Assembly (NCBI GenBank): GCA_964496595.1 | Contig: CAZCAI010000002.1 | Span: 1 to 64,000 of the forward strand | Origin: JAAAOZ01 sp964496595 | GTDB taxonomy: Bacteria; Chloroflexota; Anaerolineae; B4-G1; SLSP01 | Direction: 5' to 3' | Length of the DNA: 64,000 nt | In this document: piece after piece, positions 32,335-42,565 of the stretch | Position numbering within the stretch: position 1 is the first letter of the stretch | Layout: every line of letters starts with the position of its first letter | The notes under the pieces: model-generated | Database searches by the model: none | Told to the model about the DNA's origin: nothing | The model's input: only the letters and a program-made list of their open reading frames with translations | Translations under genes and position numbers: made by a program

Positions 32335-33525
32335 CTACTCTTGCGCGTCTTCGGGCGTAACCGGTGTCTGGAGCGGCAATTCTAACGGCTGTCGCACCTC
32401 TTTTGGTGCCACAGGTAAATCCGGCATTGTATCTGGCAACTGATAGCGCTCAATCACATAGCGTAACCATACCGGTTGCGTTTGCATAACTCTATCTGTA
32501 AATCCGGCAGGTCGCAGAACGAGATCTAAATCCGCGCCCATCTCCAAGAGATATTTTAGTACCAGGACATCCTCGCGGGTCACCAGCAAGGTCACCGGCT
32601 CGATATTCCCATACGTGTCCGCTTCGGGTATAGGCGTTGCGACGACCGCTGGCTCTCCACCACCCCCCATAAAACCGCCGCCGCCTTCCGCCTCACCTTC
32701 AGTTTCACCTTCAGCTTCCGCTTCGGCCTCTGCATCGCCTTCGACGCTGGGAACCGCTCTTGTAGCGGGGGTGGCTGCTTCATCTTCATCTAGCTTCTCC
32801 CACGTTCCTATTTTCCAGACGACGGCATCCTGCACGGTAAGTTGGACTAGCAGGTTAGGCAATTGATTCATCGCCGTGTTCGCCGGCGAGATTGCAGCGA
32901 CGCGACCATTGGGCAAGGTTTCAAAGCTCCCAAATACGCCGGTTTGATCGGGTTGCTCCAACTCCGAGAGATAGGTGAATTGCTGCAACGCCTCTTGTGT
33001 CCCGCTCGCGGGAACCATCTTCAACGCCGCGACGACATCTACATGATCGCCGGGACGAATACCCCACGCCACACCGCCCTGGATATCCATGGGGATGGCA
33101 TAGGCGACGCGATCATTGGGTTGGAAGAGTGAATTGGAGCCGGCGGGCATCGAAAGTGTGTCGCCTCTATCGGCTAACATATCGGGCATAACGGGCATAC
33201 CCCGCGGTATATCGAGCCGGGAGATCTTACCCTCGACCTCATCTAATGACTCGAAATACTCAAGCGGCAACGAAGAATCCGGCCATTTTCTCAGCCTGAC
33301 CGCCGGCGCATCCCCTTCCGTGGTAATTCTCGTGCCAAGATTGATATTCTGCACCGCCACGACAATCTCGACCATATTACTCGGCGTAGGGGTCGGGAGC
33401 ATTTCCTCAGCAGCCGGTTCTTCGCCGTCTCCCGGAGATAGCACAAAATAATATGCACCAAGGAAGACCAAGGTCAATACAATCAACACACCTGCGATGA
33501 TAATCAAGGTCCTATTACCTCGCAT
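32335..33525 (-). CDS. cpaB: Flp pilus assembly protein CpaB/RcpC
   Basis: A 396-aa protein with an N-terminal membrane anchor (LIIIAGVLIVLTLVFLGAYYF). A SAF domain spans about residues 50-110 (VEIVVAVQNINLGTRIT...DIPRGMPVM) and an RcpC domain spans about 125-250. A low-complexity insert rich in Glu, Ala and Gly (residues ~268-305) follows before a last conserved part (VTLLVTREDVLVLKYLLEMGADLDLVLRP). It heads the Tad unit. In didermic bacteria it works with the secretin CpaC, which is absent here, consistent with a monoderm envelope. Confidence 0.88.
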   Translation of the reverse strand: MRGNRTLIIIAGVLIVLTLVFLGAYYFVLSPGDGEEPAAEEMLPTPTPSNMVEIVVAVQNINLGTRITTEGDAPAVRLRKWPDSSLPLEYFESLDEVEGKISRLDIPRGMPVMPDMLADRGDTLSMPAGSNSLFQPNDRVAYAIPMDIQGGVAWGIRPGDHVDVVAALKMVPASGTQEALQQFTYLSELEQPDQTGVFGSFETLPNGRVAAISPANTAMNQLPNLLVQLTVQDAVVWKIGTWEKLDEDEAATPATRAVPSVEGDAEAEAEAEGETEGEAEGGGGFMGGGGEPAVVATPIPEADTYGNIEPVTLLVTREDVLVLKYLLEMGADLDLVLRPAGFTDRVMQTQPVWLRYVIERYQLPDTMPDLPVAPKEVRQPLELPLQTPVTPEDAQE

Positions 33526-33561
33526 CCAAAACCTCCTTAAGGTTGGAATTAGCGCAAGTCA

Positions 33562-33645
33562 GGCCCTAACGTGGTCGAGCTATCGCCAAAAAGAGTCCTG
33601 TCCATCAAACACTTGTACATTCGACACGAATTTGATGGATTAGGC
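33562..33645 (+). repeat. Repeat B, copy 2
   Basis: Within the 373-bp gene-free stretch 33526-33898, CCCTAACGTGGTCGAGCTAT, CGCCAAAAAGAGTCCTGTCC, CATCAAACACTTGTACATTC and CACGAATTTGATGGATTAG align with the copies at 29434, 39018 (inverted) and 43360 (inverted). The rest of the interval is AT-richer and shows nothing recognisable. Confidence 0.65.
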
Positions 33646-33898
33646 TCGCGTCTCATTCAATTCACATCCGCCGAACAAGAGTTGGTTACCAGAGATTCTT
33701 TTAGTAAGGTATTAACCAGGTTAGGATACTTGCAAAAGATGGGAGGCAATATAATATAAAGCCGCCACATCTATTCACAGAAACTTAAATACTATGACTC
33801 ATCTCAAGTTTATCACGGGCTAGAAGGGTTGTCAATTCAAAACAACACACGTTTGAGATAAAATCATACTTCTGACAAGGTTATAAACAGGTTTAATT

Positions 33899-36800
33899 TC
33901 ACCCACTCAACGGCGTGATAACCCGCAAGTTCTGCTTGCCGACCAGAGACTCAACGCGCTCGCGCAAGTTCAGGCTATAGCGCGTGCTGGCCTCCGGGAA
34001 GGATAGTTGAATCTTCTGATACCCCGCCCCCTCCAACACGACAATGAATCGATCTCCGCCAGGAGATTGACACAGAAGCTGATGAATCTCTGCTAACGTA
34101 TCAAAATCTCGCTGATGATCCCCAGAGCGTTGGAGGGTGATGTAAAGTGTGCTCGGCGGGGATGGCGGCTCGTCCGGTGGCGGCGGCGGTGTCCCATGCC
34201 CCCCATTATCGCGTCCTAAAGCCGATGGGTCTGAGGTCGCCTGGGCATACATCGCGCCCTCATCTTGCTGCGGCCCCTGCGAGCCATTGGCGTGATACGT
34301 GGTATGATGATCGTTAGAATACGAAGGCTCCATTCCATAATCTCCTTGTTCTACTTGATCTACTTGACCTACTTGATGAACGTTATTCGTCGGATGTAAC
34401 ATCTGCTCCGGAAGCTTGAACCAGTCGGCCAGGAGGGGATGCGACTCGCGATCTTGCCGGTCGTCCAGCTTACCGCTGACGACCAGAGTCTCATCCTGGA
34501 TCAACAACGATTTGAAGCGCTCGTACGCCTGGGGAAAAACGACCACATCTAATGTACCGCCCGAACCCTCCAGTGTGACGAAGGCCATGGTGGCGCCCTT
34601 CTTCGTGTTGATGCGTTTGACGCGCTGTACCATACCGACCAACGCGATCTGTTGTCCGAGTTGCTCAGTAGCGACCTGCGCGATGGTCGTGCTGATCATG
34701 CCCTTAGCCTGAAGTTCACGCTCTTGACGCTCAAGCGGATGCTCGGAAAGGTAGGCGCCCAATAGCTCTTTCTCCCAGGCGAGCAACTGCCGATTATCAA
34801 TCGGCGGCGCGAAGGCCGGTAGCGTGATCCGCTGTGTGCTGCCCATCGCATCGCCAAAGAGCGTGATCTGTCCCACGTCGCGCGCGTGATGAATTTGGCT
34901 GCTGGCCCCGATCAGCGCGTCGATTAGCGTGAGCAGCTTGGGCCGCTCTCCAAATGGATCCAACGCGCCCGCCTGGATGAGACACTCCAGCGTCTTCCGG
35001 TTCACCTTCCGCAGATCGACGCGCTCCGCAAAATCATCCAGCGACGCGAACGGGCCGCCCGCGCGGCGCGCATCGACGATCACCTGCATCGCATCGTCGC
35101 CGACGTTTTTGATCGCGCCCAGGCCGATGCGAATATAACGCCGCCCATCTTTTTCGTGACCGATGGAAAACTCCACATCAGAGGCATTGATATCCGGGCC
35201 GCGCACCTCCAAATCGTTGCGCCGCGCGTCGGTGATGAGGTAGCCTAACTTTTCGACGTTGTGGCGCTCGGTCGTCATCAGGCCGGTCATAAATTCTAAG
35301 GGATAGTGGGCCTTGAGGTAGGCGGTCTGCGCGGTGATGACGGCGTAATCGGTGGCGTGAGCGCGGTTGAAGCCGTAGCGCGCGAAGAATTCAATGTCGC
35401 TCCAGACGGCGTTGGCGATTTCGGCGGCGATGCCCTTCTTGATCGCGCCCTCGCGGAACAGCTTCTTGTGCTTCTCCATCAATTTCTTCTTCTTCTTCGC
35501 CACCGCCTTGCGGATCATGTCCGCTTCGCCAGGTTTGTAGCCCGCCATCTGCACCGCGATCTGCATGATCTGCTCTTGATACACTATGATGCCGTACGTA
35601 TCTCCCAAAATATCTTGTAAAATCGGATGATGATACTTTACCTCCTCCTCACCGTGAAGGCGGCGGATGTAGGTCGGGATGTTCTCCATCGGGCCGGGGC
35701 GATAAAGCGCCAGCACGGCGATGATGTGCTGGAATTCCTGCGGGCGCAACTCGTTCAGCGTCCGGCGCATGCCGGCGCCCTCCACCTGGAAGACGCCCGT
35801 CGTCTCGCCGCTGGCCAACAGTTCGTAGAGCTGCTTGACCTTGGCATCCTTTTCTGGATCGTCGGGCACGCGCTCGTAAGGAATGGTAAAAAGATCCAGT
35901 TTGACGCCATGCTCCTTCTCAATCCACTCGCACGTTCGGCGCATCGAGGTCAGCGTGCGCAGGCCCAGGAAATCGACCTTGAGCATGCCCATCGCGTCCA
36001 CAATCTCCATCGGCCACTGCGAGACGCGCTCCACCGGGCTGCCCTCGCCGCCGCCTTTAGTCGGCCGATGCAACGGCAGATATTCGACTAAGGGCTTATC
36101 GGAGACCAGAATGCCGGCGGCGTGCGTGCTGGCGTGGCGCGTGGTGCCCTCGACCTGCTGCGCGGTATCCAGCAGCCGCTTGATGTACATTGTGCTATCG
36201 TAGACCTCGCGCAGTTCGGAGACCTGCTCCAGCGCCTGTGCAATCGAGACGGGCTTGCCGGGAACGTTCGGCACCATCCGCGCGACGCGGTCGACTTCGC
36301 CCAGAGGGATGTCTAAGGCGCGGCCCACATCGCGGATCGCGGCGCGCGCGCCCAACGTCCCAAAGGTGATGATCGCCGCGACGTGATCGGCGCCGTAGCG
36401 CTCCACGGTGTAGGCGATCAACTCCTCGCGCCGGTCGTCGGGATAGTCCAGATCGATATCGGGCATATTGACGCGGGCCGGATTCAAGAAGCGCTCAAAC
36501 ATCAGCCGATTTTTGAAGGGATCGACATGCGTGATCTCCAACGTGTAGGCCACGACGCTGCCCGCGCCCGATCCGCGGACATTCCACCAGATGTCGCGCT
36601 CTTTCGCCGCCTTGCAGAGATCCCAGACGATCAAGAAATAGTCATCGAAGCCCATCTCGTGGATGACGCCTAACTCGTGCTCCATCCGCTCGATCACCTC
36701 GGGTTCCCTGGCGCGCGCCTCGCCGTAGCGCATCACCAGCCCCTCGTAGCAGAGATGACGCAGGTACGCCTCCGAGGCGCCGCATCCTTCCGGGACGGGG

Positions 36801-37654
36801 AACTGGGGCAGGTGATAGGGCGGCGCGAATTGAATCTCGACGTTGCATTGTTCGGCAATCTTGACGGTGTTCTCCAACGCCTCCGGGATGTCGCCATATA
36901 GCTCCCACATCTCCTCCGGGGAGCGCATATAATAAGAGTTATCCGTCATCCGCATCCGCTTCGTCTCATTGACGCTCTTCCCGGTGCCGATGCAGAGCAG
37001 CACATCGTGCGCCTCCGCCTGATCCGGCCTGGCGTAGTGAATGTCGTTCGTCGCCGCCAGCGGGACATTCATCTCGCCGGCGAGCGCGATCATCTTCTTG
37101 TAGGTCGCGTCAAATTCCGGGATCTCGTGCGTCTGCAATTCGATGTAGAAGCGATCGGGGAAGTGCTCCTGATACCAGCGGATAGCCTCGCGCGCCTTCT
37201 CGTCCCGACCCTCGTGCAGCAATTGGGGAATTTCTCCTTGCACGCAGGCCGTGAGCGCGATGACGCCCGCGCTGTGCCGGGCCAATGTCTCCTTATCGAT
37301 GCGGGGCTTGTAATAGAACCCTTCCAACTGCGCGAGGCTCGCCAACGCCAGCAAGTTCTGATACCCGGTCTGATTCTGGGCCAAGAGCACAATGTGATAC
37401 GGCTTTCCATCATCTCGATTCCGACTGTGGCGCGAGGTGCGGGCCACATACGCCTCGATGCCGATGATGGGCTTAATGCCCGCCGCCTGACACGCCTGGT
37501 AAAAATCTACCACGCCAAACATCACCCCGTGATCAGTGATGGCCAACGCATCCATGCCCAACTCGACGGCGTAATTCGCCAACTCGCGCGGGCTGCTCAA
37601 CCCATCTAATAATGAAAATTCCGTGTGGGTATGAAGGTGTACGAAATTCGACAT
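33899..37654 (-). CDS. dnaE: DNA polymerase III subunit alpha
   Basis: A 1251-aa replicative polymerase. The PHP domain (1-~210) begins VHLHTHTEFSLLDG, and its metal-binding residues look intact. The polymerase core holds the catalytic Asp pair in PDIDLDYPDDRR near residue 397. The fingers/tau-binding region follows, then an OB-fold (~990-1070: IALVGMVQRVKRI...). Between the OB-fold and the last conserved domain lies a low-complexity insert of about 90 residues with QVGQVDQVEQ and PPPPPDEPPSPPS. No clear intein or split is seen. It is preceded by an extended -10 promoter at 37730-37738. Confidence 0.95.
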   Translation of the reverse strand: MSNFVHLHTHTEFSLLDGLSSPRELANYAVELGMDALAITDHGVMFGVVDFYQACQAAGIKPIIGIEAYVARTSRHSRNRDDGKPYHIVLLAQNQTGYQNLLALASLAQLEGFYYKPRIDKETLARHSAGVIALTACVQGEIPQLLHEGRDEKAREAIRWYQEHFPDRFYIELQTHEIPEFDATYKKMIALAGEMNVPLAATNDIHYARPDQAEAHDVLLCIGTGKSVNETKRMRMTDNSYYMRSPEEMWELYGDIPEALENTVKIAEQCNVEIQFAPPYHLPQFPVPEGCGASEAYLRHLCYEGLVMRYGEARAREPEVIERMEHELGVIHEMGFDDYFLIVWDLCKAAKERDIWWNVRGSGAGSVVAYTLEITHVDPFKNRLMFERFLNPARVNMPDIDLDYPDDRREELIAYTVERYGADHVAAIITFGTLGARAAIRDVGRALDIPLGEVDRVARMVPNVPGKPVSIAQALEQVSELREVYDSTMYIKRLLDTAQQVEGTTRHASTHAAGILVSDKPLVEYLPLHRPTKGGGEGSPVERVSQWPMEIVDAMGMLKVDFLGLRTLTSMRRTCEWIEKEHGVKLDLFTIPYERVPDDPEKDAKVKQLYELLASGETTGVFQVEGAGMRRTLNELRPQEFQHIIAVLALYRPGPMENIPTYIRRLHGEEEVKYHHPILQDILGDTYGIIVYQEQIMQIAVQMAGYKPGEADMIRKAVAKKKKKLMEKHKKLFREGAIKKGIAAEIANAVWSDIEFFARYGFNRAHATDYAVITAQTAYLKAHYPLEFMTGLMTTERHNVEKLGYLITDARRNDLEVRGPDINASDVEFSIGHEKDGRRYIRIGLGAIKNVGDDAMQVIVDARRAGGPFASLDDFAERVDLRKVNRKTLECLIQAGALDPFGERPKLLTLIDALIGASSQIHHARDVGQITLFGDAMGSTQRITLPAFAPPIDNRQLLAWEKELLGAYLSEHPLERQERELQAKGMISTTIAQVATEQLGQQIALVGMVQRVKRINTKKGATMAFVTLEGSGGTLDVVVFPQAYERFKSLLIQDETLVVSGKLDDRQDRESHPLLADWFKLPEQMLHPTNNVHQVGQVDQVEQGDYGMEPSYSNDHHTTYHANGSQGPQQDEGAMYAQATSDPSALGRDNGGHGTPPPPPDEPPSPPSTLYITLQRSGDHQRDFDTLAEIHQLLCQSPGGDRFIVVLEGAGYQKIQLSFPEASTRYSLNLRERVESLVGKQNLRVITPLSG
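34341..34382. repeat. 9-bp tandem repeat CTACTTGAT inside dnaE
   Basis: Four near copies of CTACTTGAT/CTACTTGAC encode the QVxQV repeats of the DnaE C-terminal linker. The 9-bp period keeps the frame, so copy-number change would be tolerated. Confidence 0.7.
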
Positions 37655-37729
37655 TCACATCCTCCAACGATAAATTTGTATCTGAGAGATAAATTCAAGG
37701 CGAAGATAAAAGAGGGTCGTTCATCCCTG

Positions 37730-37738
37730 ATTATATCA
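37730..37738 (-). promoter_or_regulatory. Extended -10 promoter of dnaE
   Basis: On the minus strand the sequence reads TGATATAAT, a TG-N-TATAAT extended -10 element, 76 bp upstream of the dnaE start codon. No good -35 box precedes it, as is allowed for extended -10 promoters. Confidence 0.5.
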
Positions 37739-37814
37739 CAAAGGCCCCACTCGGATAATATCTGATCACAAATGACGCCTTTCATTACCCCTAACTTAGG
37801 AAAGGAGAGAAACC

Positions 37815-38366
37815 ATGTTAGTCAATCGCATCATTGGCGTTTTCAAGCTGGATCGGCAGACCTTCGCGGAGATCGAGCACGACGAGTCGGCCCTCACAGA
37901 AGCCGCCATCGTGGTCGCCATCGTAGCCTTCCTCTCCGCGATTGGAACGCTACTCAACGCCTTCATCGGCGATACAGGCGCTGGCGGTGTTCTGATGTCC
38001 TTCATCGGCGCCTTCATCGTGACTTTCATCAACTGGTTCGTCTGGTCCGCAATCACCTATTTCGTCGGCACCAGTCTATTTGGCGGAGAAGCCGATTTAC
38101 CTGAGATGATGCGCGTGATCGGGTACGCTTACGCCCCCCAGATGCTGGGCATCATTCCCTGCATCGGCGCACTCGTCGGCGGGATTTGGTCCCTGATCGC
38201 CAGTTATTTCGCGATCAAAGAGGGGCTGGATCTGGACGATGGCAAGACGATTGCGACGGTATTGATCGGCTGGTTGGTCACCATCGCCATTAGCCTCCTC
38301 CTTGGCCTCCTGGGCATCGGCGGCGCCATAAGTATTGGGGCGCTCACCGGCGGGTTCGGCGGCTAA
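37815..38366 (+). CDS. Yip1-family integral membrane protein
   Basis: A 183-aa protein with about five membrane segments and the YIP1 pattern: N-terminal LVNRIIGVFKLDRQTFAEIEHD, first helices AAIVVAIVAFLSAIGTLLNAF and FIVTFINWFVWSAITYFVG, then MRVIGYAYAPQMLGIIPCIGALVGGIWSLIASYFAIKEGL. YIP1 proteins are involved in membrane traffic in eukaryotes; the bacterial role is unknown. The ATG follows GGAAAGGAGAGAAACC. It is transcribed divergently from dnaE and ends at a strong terminator. Confidence 0.82.
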   Translation: MLVNRIIGVFKLDRQTFAEIEHDESALTEAAIVVAIVAFLSAIGTLLNAFIGDTGAGGVLMSFIGAFIVTFINWFVWSAITYFVGTSLFGGEADLPEMMRVIGYAYAPQMLGIIPCIGALVGGIWSLIASYFAIKEGLDLDDGKTIATVLIGWLVTIAISLLLGLLGIGGAISIGALTGGFGG

Positions 38367-38394
38367 GGTCAATTTTTCACACAATCACACAAAA

Positions 38395-38425
38395 ACTGCC
38401 CTGAGTATTCAGGGCAGTTTTTTCT
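38395..38425 (+). terminator. Terminator of the Yip1 gene
   Basis: ACTGCCCTGA (38395-38404) and TCAGGGCAGT (38409-38418) form a perfect 10-bp stem with a GTAT loop, followed by TTTTTTC. The A-run before the stem could also make it work in reverse. Confidence 0.92.
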
Positions 38426-38473
38426 TTTCTCGGCAGATCCATCCTCGAACGTCCGCTCTTCCTGCTATCCCAT

Positions 38474-38517
38474 AAAAAAAGCACGCTTCTTTCTAGTATC
38501 ATAGAAAGAAGCGTGCT
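38474..38517 (-). terminator. Terminator of the SRPBCC gene
   Basis: AGCACGCTTCTTTCT (38480-38494) and AGAAAGAAGCGTGCT (38503-38517) are a perfect 15-bp stem. On the minus strand it is followed by seven T (complement of 38474-38480). Confidence 0.93.
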
Positions 38518-38549
38518 ATGAAAATAATAAATGTAGTTCGACGAGGTAA

Positions 38550-38981
38550 TTAGCCCTCAGTCATTACCTTGACATTCTGCAACGTCTTGTCGGCCATATC
38601 CGCAAAACTGCGGGCGACCATCCCCTCGGCCACTTTAGCGGCGCCTTTAAGATCCGCCTCGATGTGGAATGAGAGCTTCGTGCGCACCCCCATCGACATA
38701 TAGGTGAAGAGCATGTGCCCTTCTGCCAGGCCGGGGCTTTCAAACTCTCCGCGCCACAATTTACCGGGATCGATTTCCGATACCGTGAGGCGCGAGGGTA
38801 ACGGCAAATTGGCGACCGACATCGTCAATTCGACGGTCGTGCCAACATCGCCATTCCCCTCCACAAACTTAGGCGTCGAGGCGCCTTCGAACCAATGGGG
38901 CCAACTATTGGGGTCTTTGACGCTATCCCAAATCTTTTCCGGGGGGGCTTTAATCGTGATACTTTTTTCCACTGCTGCCAT
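38550..38981 (-). CDS. SRPBCC family protein (CoxG-like)
   Basis: A 143-aa START/Bet v1-fold protein with a deep hydrophobic ligand cavity. The N-terminal KSITIKAPPEKIWDSVKDPNSWPHW is the classic polyketide cyclase/SRPBCC beginning; the final helix (AAKVAEGMVARSFADMADKTLQNVK) closes the pocket. The CoxG/SRPBCC pattern suggests lipid or quinone binding, but no cox genes are close. The ATG follows GCAGGAGGAAAATT. It is monocistronic, with its own terminator downstream. Confidence 0.82.
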   Translation of the reverse strand: MAAVEKSITIKAPPEKIWDSVKDPNSWPHWFEGASTPKFVEGNGDVGTTVELTMSVANLPLPSRLTVSEIDPGKLWRGEFESPGLAEGHMLFTYMSMGVRTKLSFHIEADLKGAAKVAEGMVARSFADMADKTLQNVKVMTEG

Positions 38982-39017
38982 AATTTTCCTCCTGCAAGGT
39001 GAATAGAATCAACAGTG

Positions 39018-39102
39018 TAGGCTAACCAATCAAATTCGTGCCAAACAGACACGAATCTGGTAGACAGGAGCCTTTTTAGTGACGGCTTGTCCACGTTAGG
39101 GA
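39018..39102 (-). repeat. Repeat B, copy 3 (inverted)
   Basis: Read on the minus strand, CCCTAACGTGGACAAGCCGT, CACTAAAAAGGCTCCTGTC and GGCACGAATTTGATTGGTTA reproduce repeat B from end to end. It lies just upstream of the SRPBCC gene, in the opposite orientation relative to copies 1 and 2. Confidence 0.65.
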
Positions 39103-39159
39103 TTCTCCTCTTCAAATTATATCGTTTTTGGATTAGAACACAATAGCAAAAAAGTACTG

Positions 39160-39864
39160 TTATCTATCTGGAACCAGCGACTCCTTATCCTCACACACAT
39201 CACATGTGCCGAAAGGATCAAGCGTTGCAGTAGCCGATGACGAGGGGGAAGAGGTCGCAGTCGGAGAGGGTAAAGGCGTGGCTGCCGGCGTGATCATTGT
39301 CGTAAGTTCGGCCCATCTGGCCTCGTCGATCTCGATTGCAGCTTCCGCGCGTCGCTGCGCCATCCACTCGGATGGATCTTGGTCTTGGGATGCTGTGAGT
39401 TGCGCCTGCGCGGCCTCCACGGTCAGGAGACGGTGCATTGTCTGGGTCAACACCGCGCCTGGAAGATCGGCGGCGCGCAGATGGGCCACCAACGTCGCAT
39501 CATCGACGCCCCAACTGGATTGGAACGCTGCGATTCGCTGCCGCACCTCCGCATCGGTCGGCGGGTCCGGGGGGCGATAGGACTGGAGCAACAGCGTCTC
39601 GTTGATGAGCCGATCCAAGGTCTCGCGCGGCGGGGGCGATGCCTGGCCCGCCAATTGACTCATCACCTGATCCAGTCGATATTGCTCCGCCCAGAAATTG
39701 ACCCCGAGCATCTCGCCTTCGACCGTGGCCAATGCCACATCGGTCGGGGGGGGCGTCGGCGTCGGAACAACCTGCGGCTCTTGATCCAACAGAAACAGCG
39801 ATCCCAGGAGCAATCCCCCCGCGATCACCAACACGGCCAAAATCCCGAAAACGCGCGTCTTCAT
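39160..39864 (-). CDS. Membrane-anchored SurA-N-like chaperone domain protein
   Basis: A 234-aa protein with an N-terminal membrane anchor (VFGILAVLVIAGGLLLGSLFLL), a Pro/Thr stalk (PTPTPPP) and an extracytoplasmic helical domain resembling the SurA N-terminal chaperone module (NFWAEQYRLDQVMSQL, ETLDRLINETLLLQSY, then TDAEVRQRIAAFQSSWG). The parvulin PPIase domain that normally follows is absent. The tail is Ser/Thr/Pro-rich and ends with two cysteines (CDVCED). The ATG at 39864 follows GAGGCGGATGG. A role in helping exported proteins fold is inferred. Confidence 0.7.
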   Translation of the reverse strand: MKTRVFGILAVLVIAGGLLLGSLFLLDQEPQVVPTPTPPPTDVALATVEGEMLGVNFWAEQYRLDQVMSQLAGQASPPPRETLDRLINETLLLQSYRPPDPPTDAEVRQRIAAFQSSWGVDDATLVAHLRAADLPGAVLTQTMHRLLTVEAAQAQLTASQDQDPSEWMAQRRAEAAIEIDEARWAELTTMITPAATPLPSPTATSSPSSSATATLDPFGTCDVCEDKESLVPDR

Positions 39865-39901
39865 CCATCCGCCTCGATTTCTTTGCATTCTAACGACAAG
39901 C

Positions 39902-40000
39902 AACCCTTGCGAAGGTTCCAGACGGCTTTAATACAACGTTATCTCCGGTGGAGACCCCCCCTGGACTAAAAGTCTCTTTCGCAACCTTCGCAAGGGTTCC
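39902..40000. repeat. REPIN-like inverted doublet, repeat A pair 3
   Basis: AACCCTTGCGAAGGTTCC at 39902-39919 and AACCTTCGCAAGGGTTCC at 39983-40000 form an inverted pair about 80 bp apart, between the SurA-N-like gene and hutU. It is the cleanest of the pairs: the two 18-bp arms are nearly perfect inverted copies. Confidence 0.72.
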
Positions 40001-40014
40001 GCCCAGATCCTTGC

Positions 40015-41670
<1,656 letters not shown>

Positions 41671-41716
41671 AGCAAACCTCCTTTTCATCTCGTGATATCA
41701 GAGCCTATATACAAAA

Positions 41717-41746
41717 AGGCCAGTCACATTGAAATGTGCTGGCCTC
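41717..41746 (-). terminator. Terminator of the roadblock gene / leader hairpin of hutU
   Basis: AGGCCAG-CACATT pairs with AATGTG-CTGGCCT across a two-base loop with one bulge. On the minus strand it is followed by TTTTTGTATAT. It lies between the roadblock stop and the hutU start; it could terminate the former or, if read through, attenuate the latter. Confidence 0.8.
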
Positions 41747-41769
41747 TTAATCCAAATAAGTGCAGATAA

Positions 41770-42141
41770 TCAGAGCAAGTCAGTAAGTGAGTCAACCGCC
41801 CGGCGCATCTCCAGGAAAACCAAACCCAACTTAGCTTTGGAATGCGCCAAGGCCGTTAAAACCGCCTCCTGTCCAACCGACATCAAAATCACATATCCCT
41901 GGTCGCCTTTGACATAAACCTGTTCCAAATTGCCGCGCCCCAGTTCAATCGCAATGCGCTCACCCAGGGAGAGCATCGCAGCGGACATAGCGGAAACGCG
42001 GTCTTCTTCGGAACCAGAGGGAAGGGCCGAGGCAATAATCAGGCCGTCCACGCTAACAATGGCGGAGGCTTCGATGTCTGGCGTACCAACTTGAAGGTCA
42101 CGCAGCGCTGTGGTCAGTTGATCAACACGTGATGCGGGCAT
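41770..42141 (-). CDS. Roadblock/LC7 domain protein
   Basis: A 123-aa single-domain protein of the Roadblock/LC7 superfamily, like MglB, which acts as GAP for the polarity GTPase MglA, or like Frankia/Streptomyces-type regulators. The signature SAIVSVDGLIIASALPSG is near residues 27-44, followed by GRGNLEQVYVKGDQGYVILMSVG. No MglA-type GTPase is adjacent. The ATG follows a ribosome site AAGGAGGATTT. A hairpin (TCCCCAA 42194-42200 / TTGGGGA 42214-42220) lies in its 5' leader. Confidence 0.87.
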   Translation of the reverse strand: MPASRVDQLTTALRDLQVGTPDIEASAIVSVDGLIIASALPSGSEEDRVSAMSAAMLSLGERIAIELGRGNLEQVYVKGDQGYVILMSVGQEAVLTALAHSKAKLGLVFLEMRRAVDSLTDLL

Positions 42142-42249
42142 AAATCCTCCTTAGATCGAGCAGGAATTTTATAAACATTGTTAAGAAAAAATCTCCCCAA
42201 AAAACGAGTCGAATTGGGGAAATGATGATGTAATTTTACCTTCCTGGTT

Positions 42250-42383
42250 CTTTAGGAATTCGCCGAGGGGCAATCGTATCATCCCATCCACAACCTGCTA
42301 ACACGCAAACAGGTCTGTGATCCTTGCAAACACACGAATCGTGGCTGCTGTTAGGGCTACTGGGGGAATTATCCGGCAAAATT
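42250..42383 (+). repeat. Repeat C, copy 1
   Basis: It starts TTTAGGAATTCGCCGAGGGG and ends TTATCCGGCAAAATTC, with an inner AAACACACGAATC and GGCTGCTGTTAGGGCTACTG. It matches copies at 46118-46275 (inverted) and 50840-50978. The GCCGG motif near each end is inverted, suggesting a short terminal inverted repeat. It occupies part of the 424-bp interval 42142-42565. Confidence 0.65.
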
Positions 42384-42464
42384 CAAAAGGCCACCTTCCT
42401 CAGATTGTATTGAAGAGGGTATTGACTGCCCTTAATAGTACCATACTTGCAAGGGGGTGTCAAT

Positions 42465-42492
42465 TTGACAGCGAGCTTTTTAATTTTACAAT
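42465..42492 (+). promoter_or_regulatory. Sigma-70-type promoter of the methyltransferase gene
   Basis: A consensus TTGACA (42465-42470), a 16-bp spacer and TACAAT (42487-42492) make the best canonical promoter seen in the window. Transcription would start near 42499, giving a leader of about 67 bases to the GTG at 42566. Confidence 0.65.
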
Positions 42493-42565
42493 CAAGGGGA
42501 CGCGCCAGAGAGATCAACACGCCTCACCAACCCCACAATGTCAAAAATTGACCAAGGAGTCTAAC

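Noticed and set aside
36642..36908. Small frames within dnaE and other large genes on the opposite strand
   Set aside because: They lack ribosome sites and lie wholly inside well-supported coding sequences.
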